Of a DNA stretch of 64,000 bases, positions 44,996-55,820 are shown piece after piece. The translations under genes and the position numbers were made by a program. Position 1 is the first letter of the stretch. Each line of letters opens with the position of its first letter. This stretch comes from Ixodes scapularis (lineage: Eukaryota; Arthropoda; Arachnida; Ixodida; Ixodidae): assembly GCF_016920785.2 (NCBI RefSeq), contig NW_024609839.1:5668196-5732195 (forward strand), given 5' to 3'. The notes below the pieces were generated by a model that saw only the letters and a list, made by a program, of their open reading frames with translations, was not told the origin of the DNA and did not search any database.

Positions 44996-46340
44996 TAAAC
45001 CGGTTGCCTTCGGCAACGCCTCTGGTCAGGCGTTGCCGGAGGGGGGTGGTGCGTTGAGACCCCTTCTGCCCATCTTGGCGCCGAGGCACATGGCGGCGCC
45101 TGGGGCATCTAGATCGTCGGCGGCCGCAAACTTTGGCAGATAGCGAAACGTGACCGTCCACCCCAGTACACCGCAGACGAACTGAGAGAACGGAAGATGA
45201 CAGTTATGCTTTCGCATTCCCAACTGATAAGAAGTGCTTAGGTGTCCTCGGAATTATATTTCTTCTCTCTCTTCCGTTTCCCGGGTTTCTCCTTCAGTCC
45301 GAGGGTTTTCTTCTTTTTTTCCGAGGGAATTTGGGTTCAGAAAAGGGAAAGGCTGACGCATCGAGGGTGGCATCGGTCGTATCATTAAATGTCGGTTGGC
45401 AGTTGAAAGAAATCTACTACAGTGAATTCATGGTAACTGTACTGTTTGAGTGCTTGAGTTCGTTGCTACATGTTTTATTGTTTCGTGTTTTGAAAATCAT
45501 CTTTACTAACCCATTCAAAGTTACTTTTCCTTCTCCGGTGGTCTGGAGGTTTTCGCGTCGGATTAAAACACTTTTAAAGCTCCCGTACGATAGTGTTCGA
45601 ACATCAGAACCAGTCGGCATCGCCGATGTTGGCGGCCCTCAGTCAACTTCTAAGCAGAAGAGATGCAATCGCCCGGTTTTATTCGCTTGTTATGAAACAA
45701 ATGGGATGGTTTTGTTGAATCGGGTAAAATGGCACTACAGAAGCTCCCTTTAGTGAAACTTAACGGGAGAAAAAAAAGTTTTTGCAGGTTTACTGATATT
45801 CAAGCGCCAGATAAGTGCGAAACCTGTTCATTCGTTGCAATGATTGCATGGTGGAATGGAGGTATTCTAGAAGAGCTAAGCTTGTTGATTTATTTTATTT
45901 TTATGAAGATAAACAAAATAAATGTGACACCACTGCAGATACTTGCAAAAACATAACAATTTAGTGTTTGATTAGTCTGACAGAGTATGGGCAAAATTGT
46001 TACATGCCGTAGATGAGAATTTTTTTCAGTGCAGTACGTATGTTAGCGTGGGGTTTTTAGAGTGAACCGCGCAGCACATAGCAATACACGACTTCGCGCA
46101 GCTACGATGATCATCCAGATTGAACGGGCTGACGTGGAGACGAAATCCAGGATCTCGGGGTTCTGCAGATCGAGCTTCCAATCCACGTGCTGTGAGGGCA
46201 TTAGCACAATAGGCTAATGACACCTTTTAATATTGTTGCACTGGCCCTTACAACGACCTTGGCTCTTCATCAAAATGAAGAGGGCAACGTTATCTAAAAA
46301 AGTTCATTTTACATTCCCTGCGTTATGAGGAGACACTTAC
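44996..46340. other. Intergenic sequence; GGCGTTGCC motif at its left end
   Basis: Bases 45,000-45,060 carry ggttgccttcggcaacgcc and caggcgttgccggaggggg, a further member of the family at 33,985 and 38,777. The rest has no recognised gene. A 140-codon plus-strand frame (45,331-45,753) and a 133-codon minus-strand frame (45,161-44,760, part LINE) have no host domain. I did not find a downstream exon for the fibrinogen-related gene in this stretch. Confidence 0.5.
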
Positions 46341-46477
46341 CGTCCATCCGCCGCCATCGGTCTCCATGTCACAGTCCACTTCTACTGATTTGTCACGAGG
46401 ATAAATTGTGTGTTTTATTTGCTTGCTGCTGCGTTCCCTCATTTTTATCTGGGAACAGCTTACCGTTCGATTTCCAG
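46341..46477 (-). CDS. Exon of a fibrinogen-related (FReD) protein
   Basis: The minus-strand exon encodes about 45 residues ending V-E-V-D-C-D-M-E-T-D-G-G-G-W-T. This is the diagnostic N-terminal block of fibrinogen C-terminal domains (C-D-M-x-T-D-G-G-G-W-T-V). The acceptor is ttatttttcag at 46,478-46,488 and the donor is ACG followed by gtaagt at 46,340, a consensus 5' splice site in phase 0, exactly where the family continues with V. An upstream C-S-Q-I provides the expected first cysteine, but the usual S-G-V-Y before the Y-P is replaced by K-Q-I-K-H-T-I-Y-P. In arthropods such proteins are secreted lectins of innate immunity (ficolin, tachylectin and tick ixoderin types). No other exon was found nearby, so it is a partial gene or an isolated, perhaps decayed, exon. 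Confidence 0.75.
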
Positions 46478-47137
46478 CTGAAAAATAAAGGTGCGTGAAG
46501 CAGACATTACTTATCAATGTTTCAAGAAGAGGGACGTTGCGAAAATCCGACGGTGGTTGGGCCAGCGGTGCGTTACAGTGATTGTTAATTTGTCACAAAT
46601 GGTCAGAGATGCGAAGTAAACGACGCAGGAGAACTTTGCTAAAATTGCAAACATAAAAAATAAGTCTCTTATATCATTCCGGATAGAAAACAAACACGCA
46701 CATGTACACAGACTAAACCCTTGAAACAGTGTTGGACAAAATACTCAATAACAGTATTTAAGTTACCAACTACCTGCTTCATAAAGTATTTTAAATACTA
46801 CTCAAGTTACGTTCACTGTAAAGTATCTTTAGTAGAACTCAAAACTTAGAAATGCAATTCAATTACTTTTGAAGATACATCCGCATTGCGTAATTGGTAT
46901 CACGTCAATGACAAACAATTATAGAGTTGCGCAAATCTTGTTTACCAGAATTGTTTATTAGCACGCAACAACACAAAACGGCAAAAAAAGAGAAAAAAAA
47001 AATCCCAGGGACATTTTATGCAGTCCAACTATAAGGAGCAGGAAATCACTGATACATGTTACACAACTTTTCTGGGACGAAAACAAAAGATAGAAAAGAG
47101 TAGAGTGGAAAGTTGGGCTAGTTGGTAGTTATTCATA
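46478..47137. other. Intron or intergenic DNA with AAATACT-rich stretch
   Basis: If the FReD exon is live, this is intron. Bases 46,724-46,870 start cagtgttggacaaaatactc and contain many aaatact/agtattt words. A related stretch lies at 48,640-48,770. Such paired arms resemble hAT-like non-autonomous elements, but matching termini were not found. Confidence 0.4.
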
Positions 47138-47255
47138 TTGGTTTTAAAAGCGCACAAAAGACGAGACGAGTGCTCACTCGCAGTTGCGAGTGAGCGCTCG
47201 CCCGTCGTTTGTGTTTCTTACTCTGTCCTCGTCTTTTGTGCGCTTTTAAAACCAA
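47138..47255. repeat. Foldback element with nested hairpin
   Basis: The outer arms ttggttttaaaagcgcacaa and ttgtgcgcttttaaaaccaa are perfect reverse complements and are followed by gacgag/ctcgtc. Inside lies a second hairpin, gagtgctcactcgc paired with gcgagtgagcgctc. The preceding agttgggctagttggt may belong to the same dispersed element. Confidence 0.85.
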
Positions 47256-50200
47256 GATAGAAAAGAGGTTGCTTCAGATATAGTGACATCGCTGAATATC
47301 ACGTCCTGCGGCGCCCATTAGACGCATCGTTTAAAGGGGCACAATACACCCCAGATGTTTTGCCAGCCGATTGTTTCATTGTCAGAAAACTACACAATGA
47401 ATATTTTTCTACAGCGTCATGTGTATTTTTAATCAAGTCAAAATACGCAACTGCTTGAAACCGAAACCTAAACAGGACTGGGGAGGAAGAAGGCATAGAG
47501 AGGAGAAAGTTACCGGAAGGCAAGTGGATGTGCAACTTCTTTTTTTTTTCAATCAACGTGTTTGCAGTCTTTTAGAAGCTACAAAAATGGGCATCATATT
47601 TTTGTCAACCCTTCGTATTGGGTGCATGCCTTCGATGACTCATGACTTTGATTATATTTGGTGGTTGTGTCTAAACCATAAAAAACGGCACGTGATCGCG
47701 AAGAAGACATTGAGCACGACTCAAACCGGCCAGTTCTCGATCGGCGGTTTTCGGCTGCAAAGAAAATGAATATAGAGCCGCAAATTGTGTTCTGGGTATT
47801 TCGTCTCTGATTAGTCATGTAGAAACAAAAACCTTGGCCACCTTAAATACCGTCACTGCCCCTTTAACTACAATCCATATTCCCTAAATGGAGAGATCAC
47901 TATAAAGAAACGTGAGATACGGAAATGAGTGAATGAATAACAACGATAGCCCTCATAATAGCCACGGCACTGGTCACACTTTCTTCAAGTTGGTTGCATT
48001 CAGAAAGGCACTCAACGTTAGGGGATGCTTTGCTGGCATTTTGAGAGGTCACCCTGCTCGCAGTTAGTTTCCTGTCCTGTTCTCCGCTTATCAATCTTCG
48101 CTTACAGACAGTGTTCCCGTGGGCAATAAGTGCCAAACGACGACCAAAATAGAAGAAGTAAATAATAATAAAAAAAAACATCTTGACGTTTTGCTTAGAG
48201 TCAAATATACAACAAACAAAACAGAGTGTCTTCGTTTTGTCTCCACTTTTTATATTCTTCTATTTGTTATTTTCTCGACACTCAAGTCTGCATTGTGGTC
48301 GTAGGTCGTTTCCCTGTCTGCGTTACGCCTCTGGGTGGCATCTTTACTTCCGTAGAACTACACCTTCTGTTTTAGGATTTTTTGTGGGGAAACCCTGTGG
48401 AAACAAAAGGCGCCTTTGGGAAGGCGAGGGCAAGACCTTCATTGGGTACGAACTTTGGGGTGAACTATGAGTCAGAATCGGCACAAAAGCGATGTTTTCA
48501 CGAGTTCAATCCAAATCACCGTAGCTTATGGGAGCCAGCAACAGGATTTGGTTGCTCGAAAGAATGTTCACGTTTGCTCGTGTAACGCCCATGCCACTTT
48601 ATACAAAAAACTCGGAAAATGGCGGAATGTCAAAAATGTATTTGAGGTAATGAGTACGAGATACTCAGAAATGTAATCAAAATACAGTATCAAATACTTC
48701 GGATTGCAAAATACAAAAATACTTCAAAAAGTATTTGAAATACAGTATCTTGATTAGAGTATTTGAGATAGCCGCAGGTCTGCCTTGAAGTCACTACCAA
48801 ATCTCTGGACTTGATTGAATGAGTGGGTGGGCGGGCGAACGAGCGCAGAAAGATGGTGGAAGCCGCGACGTGGCGCTTTCGGCAATACTTGATTGGGTAC
48901 TCCGCTCGTACTGTCGGCCGCGCTCAAACTTCCTTTTTTTTTTTTTTACGCAAGGTTTTTGGGAGAAAGTGCAGAAGGCAGATTTGCACAGCCTCATTGA
49001 GTTTCTAAACTTTATATGTTATTTCCACTCGATTGGTTTGGACTACTGGGAGAAAAAGTGGTATCCACGAATTATTAGCGCACCCTATTTTGAATCGATG
49101 GGGCAAAAACAACCCAGCGTCCGGTGGCGACACAGTGTGTTGAAAACGCGGCACCAGTGACATCATCGGTAGGCATTTTTTAATTGGCAGTCGGCAAGAG
49201 TAGTCAGAACGTTTTTTATGCGGGCTATATAATGTGCATCGCTGCATAAACTAGCAATAATCTTTCATAAAAGCGTCTTTATTAAGCCAAAACGATAACA
49301 AATTTTAAAAAAATATTTTTAGAATGCGCGAGTGGTACAGGCGTCCAATTGCTACATCGAGAATCGGCGTGTCGGGTTACTTGGAGCGTGTGCGCGACGC
49401 TCATTTTCTCAGTTTTGAATCTGCGTATGTCGTGCACCGCTCTCGTCATTCAGTGGTGTGCCTTCGTGCGCACATTAATCGAGCGCACAACGTCCGTGCG
49501 CTTGATTAGGCGAGTCTGTTAGTACATGGGCGGCTCTACTCGCTACCCCGAGAAGATTCACAGGCTTAATAAGGTGGACGTGCCTACACGGGGCGCAAGC
49601 AAAGCCTTGAAGCTCGATGACGAACCAAAGGTATAGTTAATTAGGATTCAGGACGACTTCGTGTATAGGCTATGTATGATCACGTTTTCGCCGCCAGCTG
49701 TACCCACTCGAAACAACGAAGGCCAAATGTAGAAGTGGTGTTCAATGGAAACAAGGTTTAAGCCCGAATGCATATTTGGAGTACGCTACCGTCTGAAACT
49801 CGTGAATGGCATAAATGCGGGACCATCCGCTTCTTCCTTCGATGTGATAAGTAAGTGAACGTGGAAGGCTGCTCCGAAACGCGAGTGTATCAAATTCGTC
49901 AAAGCCGGCCCGTTGAAGCTTTGACAAACCCGACATTGTATTTTTTTTTTTTTCGGATTTATTACGGTGTTTTTTCTTGCACCCAGTCGCCGCTTTCATC
50001 CCACCACGCTGGATTCTATGACTGGGCGCGGCGAAGTGGACGACGACCATCGTTCTACGCCGCGCGAGTCTGCTTTTCTGACGCTGAAGTGTAAACGGCC
50101 CGGATTCATTGGTAACGTCGATTGCGTTCGGAGCCTAAGCTTACGACAATGCAAGGGGCTTTAGCGACGAGGCCGACTCTGCCTGCACTTTCTCGGCGCG

Positions 50201-52254
50201 GCACCCATGGACCCAACCCGCAGCCGATTGGACAGTCGCTTCGCTCAAAATTCATTGATATGTTTCTGACCATGTCACGAATCAAAAAGGTTTTAGTTTT
50301 GTTTCTAGTCTTAATTTTTGAATAACTCCCAAAATAACTGGAATTTCCGGGAAAAAAATTTTTCTCCACGTTCCTACGCTCGATGAGGGCCGTTTCGCAG
50401 CAAATTTCAAACCAGTTTGAGACGTTTAAGTATGAACAAAGTATAGAATGTAAGCACCGAGAAAGTGAGGTAGAGGGGGAGGCAAGAGGGAACTTCGGAA
50501 CGCCGAGCTTTGATTGGAGTGATTAGGGGGTAGACCGAAAGCTAGATGCCTTTGTCTCCGCTGCGCTCGTCGAACCAGTTCGAACGCGGGAGCCAAACAC
50601 CGGACGCACGTGTGTAGCGTTCTAATGTGTTCGAGAATTGCAATGGAGACAAGGGCAGCCAGCTTCAGGTATAGGCCCGTAGCTCTCAAGCTTTGAGCAG
50701 CGCTCCAGGCGAGCAAAGAAAGAATATTTGGCTCGCGTTTCGAGCATGCATCAATACGCTTCTAGAGTTTTTTCTACTCCGTTCCATTCTAAGTGCCAGC
50801 GTAGCAGAGGCTACAAGAGCGAGCTGCGAGCTTTCAGCGTCCCTGCCAAGCACGCGCTCGTGCAGTGCGAGCATCGTTCCGGAGGACGCGCTTTTGCGAG
50901 TAGCTTCGGCTTCGCTATCACGTAAAGTGAAATATATTTGCTCGCGGAAGCTAGAAAGAAAGGAAAGATGAAAGGAATGTTTAATGGGACCCTGCGGCCG
51001 CGAGCTGCATAATTCTGTTCTTTTCTTTTTGCTTTTTTTTATGTTTTGTTATTGCACATCTACAGATGCTGACAGCTGCTTATGTTCGAACGTCGCACGT
51101 GCAAAATCGAACGTTACAGCGCCACACGGACGATGCAGCCGGCATAAGATGGTCGCGTCTTGCGCAAGTCTTCCGGACGCGCTCGCGCCCCCTGCCCCAG
51201 AGCAACGGGTCTATACCCACTACTCCGTTCACCCTTAAGCTGAAACTAGAAGCTCCACCTTCAGCGCGAGCTTTCTGCCCTTGCTCGCGCAAGTGTGAAC
51301 GCGCGGGCACGCGCAACAAATCCACTGCGGAAGCTAGCCAGCTCGCGCTGAAGGAGGAACTTCTATTCTCAACATAAGGGTGAACCATAGCCTCCTCTAT
51401 ACTCACAAAGCCTGGCAGTTCGACGACGGAGCCATAGAGTGTCCGGTCGCAGATGTGGAGCGCAAGGATCTGTTAGCACAAAACATCAAATAGCAATTTC
51501 TCGGGGAACCTGGACGTCACCGCACAACTCTTGCATCGACGAGGACCGGAAACACACTTGTTCGCTCGGGAGAAGTGTGTTTCGGCGTCAGCCTCAGGCG
51601 GGGCGCCACTTACGTCGCTCTCCTCTCATTCGTTGTCTGCCGCTCCACCTTTTTCATTTGGGTGGCCGTTTCTCATGGCGATCTGCGGGCATTGTCAGCG
51701 GAGAGGAGGCAATGGGCGAACGGAGTATCAAGGAATATAATCAAAAGTATTTGGTGTAATCGTCGCAACCAAGGCCGGCTCGCTTGAACAGCGTCTCAGC
51801 TGAGGCGAGGTGAAAAAAAAAACACTGCAAAGGCTGCGGGGCGCGAGCATCTTGAGACGCGATTTGAGTCCCGCGTACCTCGTGCGCTGGCTATGGTAGT
51901 GCTTTCTTTCCCCCAGTCTCAGCTGAGACGCTTTTCTTTCTTTCTTTTTTTTTTGTAAGTCGGCTTAGATTTGTGCGTTATAATATCTACGGGCGCTCTC
52001 GTCTCCTCTTCTCCTTTTCTCCTTCTCTTCGCGGTGGCCCACCGTCCCGGGTGCCGCTTACCCTAGTGATGCCGCTGTATGCTCTCGTTTGTTTTCAGAA
52101 GGAAATCACAATTGCATTGAATATACAAGGAAAGTAGCAAGCATGAAAGATATCTAAAAATGATAGTGGGCATTATGCAGTAAGTACCACGTGTTTTTCA
52201 GAAATCCGTAGCCGGAATTTCGTGCCGCAAAAATAAACTAGACATCGTGAAGAG
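47256..52254. other. 5 kb without recognised genes
   Basis: No frame above about 116 codons is present and none has a domain I recognise. Contents noted are the AAATACT-rich stretch at 48,640-48,770, a T-run at about 48,930-48,948, another at 49,940-49,953, and GC-richer DNA at 50,500-51,400 with many gctcgcg words. A loosely symmetric gtctcagctgag pair lies near 51,793 and 51,917. Unseen small exons cannot be excluded. Confidence 0.45.
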
Positions 52255-52562
52255 CTTGAACTCTGTTAGAACGTAGCCCCGGCCGTTCGAGCAAGATGCC
52301 AAAGTTTCAGCACCAACCGTTATCATATTCAAAAGTTATAAGCGATTTTCTAAAAAAATTCAATGAAAAAATGGCGGCAGACGAAGCTCTCAAATACATG
52401 GAGCTCTATGGCGCCAGAAACCGAAAACGGGCAAAAATGGGCCGCATTTCTCCATCGAAAATTTCAAAAATCCCTTATAACTTTTGAATAAGATAAAGGT
52501 CGGTGCTGAAACTTTGGCATCTTGCTCCAACGGCTGGGGCTACGTTCTGCCAGAGATTGAGT
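52255..52562. repeat. 308-bp foldback element
   Basis: The left arm (gaacgtagccccggccgttc, then gcaagatgccaaagtttcag) is the reverse complement of the right arm ending near 52,562, with a few mismatches. Matching continues inward through attcaaaagttata on both sides, about 90 bases per arm. The centre contains a short open stretch of no recognised meaning. It has the form of a MITE or snapback element. Confidence 0.85.
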
Positions 52563-53702
52563 TCTCCGAGATGTTCAGGTTATTTTTGCGATGCAAAAAG
52601 ACGGGTTAGGTTTTTTCACAAACACCCGTTATATCAAAGCACAATGCGCGTAGCACTAAAAAAGTGATCTCCGTTCCCCCCCCCCCCCCTCCCCTCCCCT
52701 ACTTCTCTTTGAAACTAGAGGCTGCAGTAAAAGACTACTATGATGGCGGAAAGTGCTCACTTCGGAATCTAAGCTAGCCCGTAAAATTTCGAGCTCGACA
52801 TTACCCTTTCGAAATAAATTTAAAGCAAATTATTTTAGATTTGGCGTTCGCGCTAACAGTAGGGAGTTTTCGTGGATCGTTTCCGCTGTCCCGCAACGTT
52901 CTCCGCAATCCACTACAAGATCCGGGACTCTGAAAGGCAAGGCTGGCTCCGCGCACGCGCAGTAGCGCCGTATTTGTTCGGGAGAGCGTAGCGGAGGTAG
53001 GGGAGCGGTCTACGAAGGCTCCATGGTGTCGCTCCGTGTACATTGCACCTGATGTGTCGCTACTAACGACCATCAGGATACTCGCTACGTGGATCGATGA
53101 AAAAAGTGGTCTCACGTTTGTTAGTATTGCAGGGGTCAAATAACATGTAGGTTTTTTTCGACCAGTCCTGTCTTTCTGTTATTTCCGGAACACGCCGAAT
53201 ACTGCTTTCCATAAAGACGTTCCCGGCCACAAGAGGTATGAACACGAATGCTACGAACATCTTGAGATCTTCGTCGATGGTACAAAGGTTCCCTTAAGTC
53301 GTAACGAATGCACCTCTCCCTGTACCTTTTACTCTTTATATCATGAGGACATCACGTGGGTAATTCGAATGAGCGCCTGCAACAAAAAAAGTTGCGCTTT
53401 AAATTTTTTGTTGGTGTAGGCTGAGCAAAAGGGATTGACGGTGCGCTTTTTTCTTTAAGAAAAAAATTATATTGCAGTGTAATTACTTTTTAAAAACATC
53501 TTATGCGGAAATCTTTCTATTTCTTTTTATCCTTCTCCGCACAAGTAATAGTCCCTACTCAAAGGTCAGACATAATAAAATAAAATATTTTATTTCAGGC
53601 ATCCGTGCGTCATACCTGTGTCTGGAGGGCTGCAGCAAATGAAGGCAAAAAGTCTTCTTAATTCCCGATTATCGGCTCGGCTAGGTTAATGCCTCCATGA
53701 AG
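52563..53702. other. Unassigned; poly-C tract
   Basis: A run of about 13 cytosines lies near 52,676-52,688. No gene is recognised. A 112-codon minus-strand frame at 53,139-52,801 has no known domain. Confidence 0.45.
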
Positions 53703-53760
53703 CATGGTGGAGCAAAGGGTAAAAGCCTCCTTTGAGGCTTTTACCCTTTGCTCCACCATG
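53703..53760. repeat. Perfect 27-bp-stem hairpin
   Basis: The stem catggtggagcaaagggtaa continuing aagcctc pairs without mismatch with its complement across a 4-base loop (cttt). It is followed within about 20 bases by aataaactattattattatt. That order, hairpin then (ATT)n tail, suggests the 3' end of a short retroposon. A small-RNA hairpin is the alternative, but a perfect stem of this length argues against a conserved microRNA. Confidence 0.8.
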
Positions 53761-53800
53761 TTTGATGGAAATAAACTATTATTATTATTATTATGGGGTT
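53761..53800. repeat. (ATT)n tail
   Basis: An aataaa-like signal followed by five or six ATT copies and then ggggttttatatc. It resembles a LINE/SINE 3' microsatellite tail. Confidence 0.7.
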
Positions 53801-55025
53801 TTATATCTCCCCACAAATGGCTGGCACTGGTTCTGAGATAGCTAATTCAATGGACTTTACAATGGTTGTTTATTTCCATATTGATTGTTGTAGGTCTTCG
53901 CAGTGTCTCTTAAACATTGTTTACAATACCGCGATTTTCCAATGCAGAGTTTGGTAACGGCTCCAGTAATGAAGGCTACCTGTTGATATTATGAAACATG
54001 GGCAGAGTGGTGGGAATATGTGGGGATTTGTACATGCATGGAAAACTTAGTCAGAGATGCGGCGAGCGTGCGGGATGCGATCGCGGTGCAAGGCTGAAGC
54101 ATGAGAAAAAAAAAACTGGACAGTTCAGCCTGGCAGTGTAAGACGCCGAAGACCTGGCTCGAAATGTAAACAGTATCAACCATGACTCAGCCCCTTTCTC
54201 CAGACAAGTGGGGAGCAAAAATTCCAAAAACTTATGTTACATTTTATGTCGTTTGCGAAGAACTATAGACAGCTTTCCACACGCGCCAAATTGTAGCCGC
54301 CGTTGCTGACCTTCAATTGTCTTTTCCAGATGCGGAGTCAGTCCAGCGGGTGTTGAAAAGTCGCCACAAAGGTCAGTGCTGTGGAGAACGACGCAGTAGA
54401 ACCTAAAATGGCAATAACCTGCCCTGCTGTGGTAATGATGAGGTGAAGCGAATGTAATAAGAGGAAACAAAAACTGAAGGTCGATTACGGCGGCACCCAT
54501 GCACAGCTGCTGCAAAGCGCCTATACCGCCGCCAACAGGGAGGCGCAAACTCCCGTTTTCTTGGCTAGTTTTCAAGTTTCGAAAGGACCTATAAATCTAA
54601 CAGTATTTTGATGATGATGTCTTGTTAAAAAGATGTAGAATAGCCAAACTGCACGAGGGCTTTTTTTTAATGTAGGTTCTTTCTTTTCTTTTTCTTCTTT
54701 TTAAGTGTTCTTCTCGTACAGCTCCATCAATGATGACATAAAATCACAAATGTTCAGCCCGAATATTTCCCTGATTATGCCTATCGGATTGTATTAATGA
54801 ATTAAACCTGCAGGTTTATTTCATTGTTTATTGTTTATATTGTTTATATTCATGAATATTTTCGAAAGCCGCCATGATGCTGGTAAAATACTCTGCTGCA
54901 AACGCAGCAATATTTTGTGTTCTATATAGAACATGGGAGTTCTAATTTTGCTTAACAGGTAATTAAACTGCAGTCAAATATTTGATAAGGTCTTAAAGCT
55001 CGAACACATGCAAAATTTACATAGA
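53801..55025. other. Unassigned AT-rich intergenic DNA
   Basis: No coding or repeat feature is recognised. Short tttattg-type repeats lie at about 54,818-54,860. Confidence 0.45.
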
Positions 55026-55029
55026 TTAA

Positions 55030-55820
55030 TAATTAATTTTTGATTACTGCCTAGACAACACTCCTATTAAACGTGTGTCGGTTTTGCGGGATCTTGGCGT
55101 CATGCTAGATGAAGAGCTGAAGTTCAACAGACTTGTTGGAATGATTTCCTGTCAGCCTCTTTTAAAGTCTTGGACATTGTAACTCGCCTTAGTTCTGTGT
55201 TTCACGATCCTTTATGTTTTTCTTTTTGTATTGCACAGAAGTCTTATTTTGTCGAAATTAGACTTTGCTTTAGTTGTCTGGAAGAACCTTAGTGCCACTG
55301 CTGCAGCGACGTTAGAACGAGTCCAAAAGCAATTTGCACGTACGATTCACGCAAGACAAGACCTGTCCGAACCCTATTATTATGTGAATGTGCTCAATCA
55401 CTTAGGATTGGTAGAGTTTGAAAGAAGACGCATCAGATGCGGTCTCATATTTTTGTTCAAGTGTCTGCATGGCTATTATGACTGTCCTTTTATTGTGTCT
55501 TGCAACAATCTAAATGTGCCTGTTAGACATTTTCGCAATAGCCGCGCGATTACCGTTAATCTCATGCATTGCTTCTCTCCCGTAGTTCGCATACAGAACT
55601 GTTTTATTCAACTAGATACGCGCCTTGACTTATTTAATGATGACGTCACACCATTGAAGAAAAGCTTTGAAAATCGGATTTAGTGCGCTGTCGTCGGGTC
55701 GTTTTCTGGATTTATTTGTTTTGTCTTTTTCACCTTTGTAATTTTGACTTGGTACTCTACTGTCCTAGGCTGCTGGCCATTGGTTGGCACTGAAAATAAA
55801 TAACTAAATAAATAAATAAG
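55030..55820 (+). mobile_element. Jockey-like LINE, 3' end with tail
   Basis: The sequence reads as the C-terminal end of a non-LTR reverse transcriptase. V-L-R-D-L-G-V-M-L-D appears near 55,090, followed after a frameshift by an intact 150-codon stretch. The 3' end is a microsatellite tail of taaataaataaa type (about 55,795-55,818), as many LINEs have. Everything 5' of the RT thumb is missing, which fits ordinary 5' truncation. Confidence 0.8.
55231..55683 (+). pseudogene. LINE RT C-terminal domain, 150 codons
   Basis: The frame contains L-D-F-A-L-V-V-W-K-N-L followed by L-E-R-V-Q-K-Q-F-A-R, the well-known (L/V)-V-W and E-x-V-Q-(R/K)-x-F blocks after the palm of Jockey-clade RTs. It continues with E-R-R-R-I-R-C-G-L-I-F-L-F-K-C-L-H-G and ends with L-D-L-F-N-D-D-V-T-P-L-K-K-S-F, the usual C-terminus. 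The nominal start methionine is internal to the domain. The upstream part is out of frame, so this is not an active gene. Confidence 0.8.

Noticed and set aside
46026..46223. tRNA-derived SINE or coding exon near 46,070-46,230
   Set aside because: A and B boxes are not convincing and the open frame shows no domain.
46724..48780. A single 2-kb hAT-like element bounded by the two AAATACT-rich stretches
   Set aside because: The presumed right end does not match the cagtgttggac left end, and no target duplication was found.
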